Shown: one piece after another, positions 1 to 5,417 of the stretch
Position numbering within the stretch: the first letter of the stretch is position 1
Layout of the letters: each line of letters starts with the position of its first letter
NCBI GenBank assembly: GCA_964565415.1
Contig: CAZMEX010000065.1
Coordinates: forward strand, 1-21,200
Source: JAIOSM01 sp964565415
GTDB lineage: Bacteria > Desulfobacterota > Desulfobacteria > Desulfobacterales > Desulfobacteraceae
Direction of reading: 5' to 3'
DNA length: 21,200 bases
Program-made: the position numbers and the translations under genes
Notes under the pieces: generated by a model
Told to the model about the DNA's origin: nothing
The model's input: only the letters and a program-made list of their open reading frames with translations
Databases searched by the model: none

Positions 1-1
1 G

Positions 2-127
2 TATGCAAAAGAAAACAACAAGGATCTTCCGGGCTGGAAAAAGCGAAGAACAGACTATCCCACAGCTTTTATGCTGATGACAAGGTTCCAATATTTCAGG
101 GTAGGTCCTTTAAACATTTATTGTTGA
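2..127 (+). pseudogene. possible C-terminal coding remnant (transposase-like?)
   Basis: An open frame enters from the left edge and runs 41 codons to a TGA. It contains a basic stretch followed by TDYPTAFMLMTRF, which recalls the C-terminal tails of some transposases, a resemblance from memory only. A second frame (1-168) is also open, so the reading frame itself is uncertain. The piece ends where the promoter of the next operon begins; the stop overlaps the -35 hexamer. It could be the true end of an intact upstream gene, a decayed insertion-sequence remnant, or non-coding. The sequence beyond the edge would decide. Confidence 0.2.
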
Positions 128-153
128 CAAAGCATGAAGATATAGATTATAAA
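124..153 (+). promoter_or_regulatory. sigma70-type promoter of the B12-riboswitch operon
   Basis: A perfect -35 hexamer TTGACA (124-129) is followed after 18 bases by TATAAA (148-153), a 5/6 match to the -10 consensus. Transcription would begin near 160, just before the first conserved element of the cobalamin riboswitch at about 169. That agreement in position is the main support. No transcript data are available. Confidence 0.6.
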
Positions 154-164
154 ATTTCTATGCG

Positions 165-335
165 TTGAGGCGCCTGATACTTAAAAATATTATCAGGGTA
201 ATAGGAAAAATGGTGAGAAACCATTGCATACCAGCCGTTGCCGTGATCGGGGACAAACACTGCAAAATGCCACTTAAGAGTTCTTAGGGAAGGCGCAGTT
301 ATTAGGATGAACCGTAAGTCGGAAAGCCTGCCTTT
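165..335 (+). promoter_or_regulatory. cobalamin (B12) riboswitch
   Basis: Conserved elements of the cobalamin riboswitch family appear in order. The 5' GGCGCC element is at 169-174. A P3-like hairpin ATGGT/ACCAT follows a GGAA segment. GCCACT then leads through a short AGTT-capped hairpin to GGGAAGGCGC, and GATGAACCG precedes the B12 box at 316-332 (AAGTCGGAAAGCCTGCC). The usual pairing of 5' GGU with ACC in the B12 box is replaced by GGC with GCC, a compensatory change that argues for a functional RNA. The family binds adenosyl- or methylcobalamin-type cofactors and normally turns expression off when the cofactor is plentiful. The genes behind it include cobT, which fits. Subclass and exact ends were not determined. 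Confidence 0.93.
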
Positions 336-371
336 TTGCAAAATTTGTAAGGAACCTTGCTGGAATCAATC

Positions 372-403
372 CTTTTGAATAAACAGTACTGACTATTCAG
401 GAG
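372..403 (+). promoter_or_regulatory. SD-sequestering hairpin, riboswitch expression platform
   Basis: CTTTTGAATA (372-381) can pair along ten positions, including two G-U pairs, with TATTCAGGAG (394-403). The right arm contains the whole AGGAG Shine-Dalgarno sequence (399-403), which sits seven bases before the ATG at 411. The 12-base loop contains the self-complementary CAGTACTG. No U-tract follows, so control of translation rather than termination is likely. In known cobalamin riboswitches a loop like this can pair with an aptamer loop; whether it does so here is untested. Confidence 0.65.
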
Positions 404-410
404 AATTAGT

Positions 411-1514
411 ATGTCACAGCAGGCAAATCAAGAATTTGGAAAAATCATCACCTCCCTGATTGCAAAAAAAAACCTTACCAGGGCTGAAACAAAAAAAGCT
501 CTTATTGCGATTTTGAACAATAAAGTCACTGAAATGCACCAGGGTGCATTTCTCGCGGCACTCACATCAAAATCAGAAACAAAAGATGAAGTAGCTGGTA
601 TCTGGGAAGCTGTATATGAATTGGATACCACAAAGGTTCATATTGATATCAGCAGTGACATTGTTGATAATTGTGGTACTGGCATGGATACTTTTAAAAC
701 CTTTAATATCAGCACGGCAGCATCAATAGTTGCCGCAGCAGGCAGTATCCCCATGGCACGTCATGGCGCAAGAGCCATAACTTCAGTATGTGGAACCGTT
801 GACATGGCTGAAGCACTGGGGATTGATGTTGATTGTTCAGCTGAAGTTGTTGCAAACAGTGTTAAAACTGCAAACCTAGGTCTTTTTAACGGTATGAGTC
901 CTAAAATCCATCCCAGGGCACTTGGAAGAATTCTTTCTCAAATCAACTTTGGGACAACACTTAATATTGCAGCATCCCTTGCTAATCCCGCACTACCCTC
1001 AACTGGTGTCCGGGGTGTCTATGCCAAGGAGATGATCACTCCTGTTGCAGATGTAATGAAAGAAATCGGATACAGAAGTGCAATTGTTCTCCACGGTACC
1101 TTAGATGACTCAGATAAAGGTATGGATGAAGCTTCTGTGTGCGGGACTACATATTGTGCAAAAATTGATGGAGACAAACCTGTTGAAACATTTACAATTG
1201 ATCCTGGAAAGCTAGGTCTTAAAGGTGCAACAGCAGACGATATTGCACCTGAACCTGATATTAAATCTGAAGCAAGGCGTTTTGCTGCTCTAATGGCAAA
1301 CCAGGAACAGGGTCTGCGTAAAAATGCTGTTATACTTAACGCAGGCCTTATCTTCCTTGCTGCAGGCAAAGCAGGAGATTTAGATGATGGTATTGAGCAG
1401 TCGGCAAAGCTGCTGGAGTCAGGAAAAGCCTTTGCAGCCATGGAAAACTGGGTACAAGCACAAACCAGCGATCCTGAAAAAGGATTAAAAACACTTTACA
1501 AACTTATGGATTAA
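411..1514 (+). CDS. TrpD-fold phosphoribosyltransferase paralog under B12 control
   Basis: This 367-residue protein has the anthranilate phosphoribosyltransferase layout: an N-terminal helical domain (about 1-75) and an alpha/beta nucleoside-phosphoribosyltransferase domain. Family blocks are visible: GTGMD (89-93, normally GTGGD) followed by TFNISTA, HGARA (118-122, normally HGNRA), CGTVD (127-131), NPA near 192, and HG with MDE near 228-240, the metal-binding DE pair. The phosphate and PRPP side therefore looks largely kept. The Asn of HGNRA and the arginines normally found around 174-177 (here ILSQ), which help hold anthranilate, are changed. No other trp gene is nearby, and the gene sits behind a B12 riboswitch and shares an operon with cobT. 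I infer a phosphoribosyltransferase or phosphorylase for a different base, perhaps a cobamide lower ligand or its precursor. Ordinary TrpD activity is possible but less likely. Start: ATG with AGGAG seven bases upstream. Confidence 0.8.
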   Translation: MSQQANQEFGKIITSLIAKKNLTRAETKKALIAILNNKVTEMHQGAFLAALTSKSETKDEVAGIWEAVYELDTTKVHIDISSDIVDNCGTGMDTFKTFNISTAASIVAAAGSIPMARHGARAITSVCGTVDMAEALGIDVDCSAEVVANSVKTANLGLFNGMSPKIHPRALGRILSQINFGTTLNIAASLANPALPSTGVRGVYAKEMITPVADVMKEIGYRSAIVLHGTLDDSDKGMDEASVCGTTYCAKIDGDKPVETFTIDPGKLGLKGATADDIAPEPDIKSEARRFAALMANQEQGLRKNAVILNAGLIFLAAGKAGDLDDGIEQSAKLLESGKAFAAMENWVQAQTSDPEKGLKTLYKLMD

Positions 1515-1527
1515 AAGAGTATTCGCA

Positions 1528-1728
1528 ATGGAACTATTAATACTAAAATCAGGACCTAAATACATACGCTGCAAGCATGATGATTATCTTCTTGTTAATC
1601 TGGACAAAGCAAGTGTTTTTCCAATGGAAGAGATTAAAACCGTACAGCAGCATAAATTAAATCTTGAAAGAGAAGATTTCATAAATGTTAAAATAAAAAA
1701 GCTGATACTTTCAGAAGAGGAGTTATAA
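1528..1728 (+). CDS. small uncharacterised protein in the B12 operon
   Basis: This is a 66-residue open frame 13 bases after the TrpD-like gene and three bases before the dehydrogenase-CobT gene, so translation is probably coupled. I do not recognise it. It has no cysteine pair, membrane segment or signal peptide. It begins with an apparent beta-strand pattern (LLILKSGPKYIRC, then DDYLLVNLDKASVF) and ends in an acidic and basic helical stretch rich in Lys and Glu. It may be a small partner or subunit of one of its neighbours. Its position in an otherwise gap-free operon and a clean ATG support it as real. The Shine-Dalgarno sequence is weak, so it may depend on coupling. Confidence 0.7.
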   Translation: MELLILKSGPKYIRCKHDDYLLVNLDKASVFPMEEIKTVQQHKLNLEREDFINVKIKKLILSEEEL

Positions 1729-1731
1729 ACA

Positions 1732-3852
1732 ATGAAAATTGTCTTAACACAGCTTGGCAAGCTTGAAATCATGCCGAATAATGTTGCCGTAAAAAGAGAA
1801 GCAAATAGAGGAACAGAAGAATATGTAAACATGGATGTCCTCTGCTGTGCCATATGCCGCACCGATGCAAAAATGTGGGAGCAGGGTCAAAGAGACCTTG
1901 TTTTTCCACGGGTGCTGGGACATGAAATGGTAGTTGAAGATAAAAATAGGGACCGCTTTATTGTCTGGCCGGGTAAAAGCTGTCAAGGGTGCAGCTTTTG
2001 CAAAAATGGCCGGGAAAACCTCTGTGAAGATATAAAAATCACAGGGTTTCATACAGATGGCGGATTTCAAAACAAGGTTATGCTGCCAAAAACAAGCCTG
2101 ATACCTGTTTCAAAAGAACTTCACCCCCATGCTGCATGCTTTGCAGAACCTGTTGCATGTGTAATAAATGCCTTTGAAAAGCTTACCTTTTCCAAGGGGG
2201 ATAGAATACTTATCTTTGGATGTGGTACTATGGGGTTGATCACAGCACTTTATGCAAAGCAACTCGGTCTTGCTCCTCTAATAGTTGAAATACACCAGAC
2301 CAAGATAGAATATGTGAAAGATTTTCTTAAAGCTTCAGATATTTGCTGTGTAAAGGAGACCAACCATGGTGAATTTGAACTTGTCATCAATGCCTGCCCT
2401 GACTACAGAGCTTTTTGCCAGGGTATAGTAAAGATTAAAAAAGCAGGACAGATATCTTTTTTCAGCGGAATATCAAAAAATGAAAATATTGAAACCAATC
2501 TCCTTAATCTTATACACTATAAAGAGGCTGTAATATCAGGTGCCTACGGCATGACACGCGATCATATTAAAAAAGCGGTCCCCTTTATCAAAAAGTATGA
2601 AAAAAATTTGATGATGTTGATTGAACAGATTATTCCTCCTGAAAAAGCACCTGAAATTATTTCCAAGGTTCTTTCTGGAGAGTTTCTAAAATACATTCTT
2701 GATTTCAGCCTTGATCCAAGTAATTTTAAAATCAATACAAAACCTAAGGAAAAGCCTGCTGGTATCAAGCTTCTCGACCTTGACCTTCCATCTCTTTGTA
2801 AAAAAACAATTGAAGATATAAAACCTTTGTCAAAAGAGTTTTATGTAAAAGCTGTTGCAAAGATTGACAACAAGACAAAACCTGTTGGAGCATTGGGCCG
2901 CATTGAAGAACTTGCTGTTAGAATGAGCATGATTCAGGGTACATTGAGTCCTGAAATCAGACAAAAAAGTATGTTTGTGTTTGCCGGGGACCATGGCATC
3001 ACTGAAGAGGGTGTATCAGCATACCCTTCGGAAGTGACTCATCAGATGGTTGACAATTTTTTAAAGGGCGGGGCTGCAATAAATGTCCTGTGCCGACATA
3101 ATAAAATTGATATGAAAGTTGTTGACATGGGAGTTAATGCTGATTTTTCCGAGCACCCTGATCTTATCATAAAAAAAGTTGCCAAAGGCACTCGTAATTT
3201 TGCCATGGAAAATGCCATGGATTCTGACCAGGTAATCTCTGCCATTGAAAATGGAATGAGTACTTTTCTATCGGCATATGAAGAACACCCCATTGACATA
3301 GTCGGTCTTGGCGAAATGGGTATTGGTAACACAACTTCTGCCTCGGCAATAATATGCACACTGACAGGCATCACTCCTGCACAGGCAGCAGGAAGGGGAA
3401 CAGGTGTTGATGATAAAGGGCTTGAACACAAAATTAAAGTGATTGAACGTGTGCTTGCTTTTCATACAATCAATAAACAAAATGGTTTTGACGTTCTTGA
3501 AAAAATTGGCGGGTTTGAAATCGCTGGAATTGCAGGGGCAGCGCTTGCTGCTGCCTCAAAAAATTGTGCAGTGGTGCTGGATGGCGTAATCTCAACTGCA
3601 GCAGGTCTTGTGGCATATATAATCAATCCAGACATCCAAGAATATCTGATATCAGGTCATAAATCAGTTGAAACAGCCCAGAAAGCAGCCCTTGAACATA
3701 TGGGCATTAAACCTTTAATTGATTTTAATATGCGTCTTGGTGAAGGTACAGGAGCTGCCCTTGCAATTGACGTAACAGATGCTGCATGCAAAATCATGAC
3801 CGAGATGGCATCATTTGATGAAGCAAAAGTTGCAAGGCAACACAAAACATGA
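1732..3852 (+). CDS. cobT: zinc MDR dehydrogenase-CobT fusion
   Basis: One 706-residue frame joins two enzymes. Residues 1 to about 340 are a medium-chain dehydrogenase. Probable catalytic zinc ligands are Cys42 (in CRTD), His64-Glu65 and Glu139. A structural zinc set is at Cys84, 87, 90 and 98, and a nucleotide-binding GCGTMG is at 163-168. Residues from about 345 to 706 are a full-length CobT (nicotinate-nucleotide:dimethylbenzimidazole phosphoribosyltransferase). It has KPVGALGRIEELA near 386, GEMGIGNTT near 527 and RLGEGTGA near 668, which carries the catalytic glutamate. CobT moves ribose phosphate from nicotinate mononucleotide to the lower-ligand base of cobamides. The fused dehydrogenase suggests a redox step on the base or its precursor, or aminopropanol-linker chemistry; its substrate cannot be read from sequence. 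A GAGGAG Shine-Dalgarno lies inside the end of the preceding gene. No stop or frameshift interrupts the junction. Confidence 0.93.
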   Translation: MKIVLTQLGKLEIMPNNVAVKREANRGTEEYVNMDVLCCAICRTDAKMWEQGQRDLVFPRVLGHEMVVEDKNRDRFIVWPGKSCQGCSFCKNGRENLCEDIKITGFHTDGGFQNKVMLPKTSLIPVSKELHPHAACFAEPVACVINAFEKLTFSKGDRILIFGCGTMGLITALYAKQLGLAPLIVEIHQTKIEYVKDFLKASDICCVKETNHGEFELVINACPDYRAFCQGIVKIKKAGQISFFSGISKNENIETNLLNLIHYKEAVISGAYGMTRDHIKKAVPFIKKYEKNLMMLIEQIIPPEKAPEIISKVLSGEFLKYILDFSLDPSNFKINTKPKEKPAGIKLLDLDLPSLCKKTIEDIKPLSKEFYVKAVAKIDNKTKPVGALGRIEELAVRMSMIQGTLSPEIRQKSMFVFAGDHGITEEGVSAYPSEVTHQMVDNFLKGGAAINVLCRHNKIDMKVVDMGVNADFSEHPDLIIKKVAKGTRNFAMENAMDSDQVISAIENGMSTFLSAYEEHPIDIVGLGEMGIGNTTSASAIICTLTGITPAQAAGRGTGVDDKGLEHKIKVIERVLAFHTINKQNGFDVLEKIGGFEIAGIAGAALAAASKNCAVVLDGVISTAAGLVAYIINPDIQEYLISGHKSVETAQKAALEHMGIKPLIDFNMRLGEGTGAALAIDVTDAACKIMTEMASFDEAKVARQHKT

Positions 3853-3903
3853 GATGTTCTGATTTATAGTCTTGACTTCCCCGGGCAAAACAGGTTTAAA
3901 CAA

Positions 3904-3940
3904 TAATCCCCTGCTTGTTTATTAACAAAACAGGGGATTA
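3904..3940. terminator. hairpin terminator between convergent genes
   Basis: TAATCCCCTG (3904-3913) is a perfect inverted repeat of CAGGGGATTA (3931-3940), and TTGTT/AACAA can extend the stem inwards. It lies between the cobT fusion (+) and the ferredoxin gene (-). On the minus strand the stem is followed by a modest T-rich stretch (TTGTTT). On the plus strand A residues follow. It therefore best fits an intrinsic terminator for the ferredoxin transcript and may also stop or stabilise the opposing one. Confidence 0.7.
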
Positions 3941-3953
3941 AAAACAGTGCTGC

Positions 3954-4142
3954 CTAATCTTCTTCAATTACAATAGCGTCTTCTTCACAAACTTCGACAC
4001 AACTTTCACAGCCCATACACTCTTCAGCATTTACCGGGACGGATTTACCATCTTCCATCTCAAAAACTTCAACGGGGCAAACATCAACACACTCTTCGCA
4101 ACCTTCACACTTATCTGCATCGACAACTGGGTTAAAAGCCAT
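3954..4142 (-). CDS. 2[4Fe-4S] ferredoxin
   Basis: A 62-residue, strongly acidic protein with two classic cluster motifs: Cys12, 15, 18 and 22 followed by Pro, and Cys42, 45, 48 and 52. This is the bacterial (clostridial-type) low-potential ferredoxin layout, a soluble electron carrier for anaerobic redox enzymes. The second motif ends in C-E rather than C-P. The start is firm: AGGAGG lies nine bases before the ATG. A TATAAT-like sequence is on the minus strand at 4190-4185, but no -35 is convincing. No redox partner is adjacent, so its specific client cannot be named. Confidence 0.95.
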   Translation of the reverse strand: MAFNPVVDADKCEGCEECVDVCPVEVFEMEDGKSVPVNAEECMGCESCVEVCEEDAIVIEED

Positions 4143-4231
4143 TTTAAAAAACCTCCTAAATTATTCTATTTTTATTATCCCAAAATTATAAATTACTTTT
4201 TTAAGCACATTTATAATCAATACCAAAATAA

Positions 4232-5179
4232 TCAAACACTTAATAAACAAACAGGGATATTTTGCCCAACTCCCTGAAAAAAGCTGCTTATAACATCTCC
4301 TTGTAAAAGATACAACTTTATACCAACTTCAAGTGTACAATTATCATCTCTCTCAACAGGTGGATCTAAAGATTGTTGACCTGAGCCCACAAGATTATCA
4401 ATATATTTATTGAATAAATCAACCCACTGATTTTTATTTTTACATTTCTTTTCATGCACTTTTAATTTATCAATGTCAAGTATTTTTATTTTATTTTTTG
4501 CAACAGATGTCAAATAGTCCATCACAGCAGAACTTGTTGTTACAAAAAGCAAAGCAGACCCAAACAAGTCAAAGGGCATCTTTTTGTTAAAAAAATCAAC
4601 CCAGGCACTTACACGCTGTGGGGTCATATACTCACCTATCTCCTCAACTGTTTTTTTATCAAATTCTTGATCAAGCCCGCGCATGGCTGCAAAGAGCTTT
4701 TGTTCGTTTTTTTTGATTGCATTAAATTGTTCATCAAGGCTCTCCTGTTCCATATCATGGATTTTTGCAAGCCTTAAAAACATAAGATTTTTAAACAAAG
4801 CAATCTCTTTTGCTGACAAATCATTGGCATCTTTGGTCTTTTTTTCTATGCCGGCACGAATATTCACAACACTTGCATGATCTGTAAGATATGGTTGTTC
4901 CTGCAGAAACGCCTTAAGGTTACCCCTGTTTTCCTTGTTAAACTCTCCCCAACCCCTGTATTCACTCACTTTATTCAGTATTGATTCAAAATATCTACTC
5001 TCAGCATAAACCGGCTTTAATAACTCTTTATCACCATTATTCTTTGTGTAAGCCCTACTCTTTTCAAATTCATCTGGTAAAGATGCTGGGAAAAAAAGCA
5101 ATGACTTAAAAAGGGCTGAAACAACTTTGATATCAGTTGCTTGTAAATGTGTAAACGGAAAAAAAATTGGCTGTATCAT
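4232..5179 (-). CDS. uncharacterised 315-residue protein
   Basis: I do not recognise a family. The protein starts MIQPIFFPFTHL, has no clear signal peptide or membrane span, and looks soluble and mostly helical, with charged stretches such as KKNEQKLFAAM and long Lys/Glu segments. A compact middle part contains MTPQRVSAWVDFF, followed by a hydrophobic region (FGSALLFVTTSSAVMDYL, near residues 205-222) that could be a buried helix. No catalytic pattern is visible. The start is ATG preceded by AGGTG at a plausible distance. It lies 89 bases upstream of the ferredoxin gene on the same strand, so co-transcription is possible but not shown. The length of the intact frame supports a real gene. Confidence 0.75.
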   Translation of the reverse strand: MIQPIFFPFTHLQATDIKVVSALFKSLLFFPASLPDEFEKSRAYTKNNGDKELLKPVYAESRYFESILNKVSEYRGWGEFNKENRGNLKAFLQEQPYLTDHASVVNIRAGIEKKTKDANDLSAKEIALFKNLMFLRLAKIHDMEQESLDEQFNAIKKNEQKLFAAMRGLDQEFDKKTVEEIGEYMTPQRVSAWVDFFNKKMPFDLFGSALLFVTTSSAVMDYLTSVAKNKIKILDIDKLKVHEKKCKNKNQWVDLFNKYIDNLVGSGQQSLDPPVERDDNCTLEVGIKLYLLQGDVISSFFQGVGQNIPVCLLSV

Positions 5180-5193
5180 AACTCACACCTAAA

Positions 5194-5276
5194 TTATCTG
5201 CTACTGATCTTATGGTTATCTACTAAATATTCAAAGGTTATCTATAGGACTACATACAGACCATCACAGGTTACCC
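5194..5276. repeat. phased TTATCT direct repeats, possible operator
   Basis: TTATCT occurs at 5194-5199, 5216-5221 and 5238-5243, exactly 22 bases apart. A variant, TTACCC, is at 5271-5276, 33 bases further on. The second and third copies share GGTTATCTA and the fourth is GGTTACCCA. The first two share TTATCTRCTA. The spacing equals two and three helical turns, so the copies face the same side of DNA. They lie in the divergent spacer between the uncharacterised gene (-) and lptD (+), where a regulator could bind. No binding protein is known. Confidence 0.45.
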
Positions 5277-5313
5277 AAAAATTTTAATCATATCCATCAA
5301 AAAAAGTCATGAC

Positions 5314-5344
5314 TTGACTTTTATGACCTAAAATGGTTTATACA
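5314..5344 (+). promoter_or_regulatory. candidate promoter for lptD operon
   Basis: TTGACT (5314-5319) is a 5/6 match to the -35 consensus. TATACA (5339-5344) follows after 19 bases, longer than ideal; TACAAT (5341-5346) matches better but at 21 bases. It is the best sigma70-like pair upstream of lptD, with roughly 70 bases of leader. Weak support only. Confidence 0.3.
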
Positions 5345-5417
5345 ATAATTTTACTATATGTGCAAATTTGAGACAAAACCTTTGGATAATACTTAAATTT
5401 AGGCTGATGCAGATAAA

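Noticed and set aside
147..341. 64-residue minus-strand open frame
   Set aside because: It lies over the cobalamin riboswitch on the opposite strand, has no Shine-Dalgarno and resembles no protein.
147..350. Outer riboswitch stem TTATAAA (147-153) with TTTGTAA (344-350)
   Set aside because: The left arm overlaps the -10 hexamer at 148-153, so it should not be in the transcript. The pairing is short, AT-rich and probably chance.
1019..1441. 140-residue minus-strand open frame inside the TrpD-like gene
   Set aside because: It is a shadow of a well-supported gene with serine- and proline-rich low-quality sequence and no start signal.
411..1514. Housekeeping tryptophan-pathway trpD
   Set aside because: There are no other trp genes, the leader is a B12 riboswitch, and several substrate-site motifs differ. 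Kept only as an alternative.
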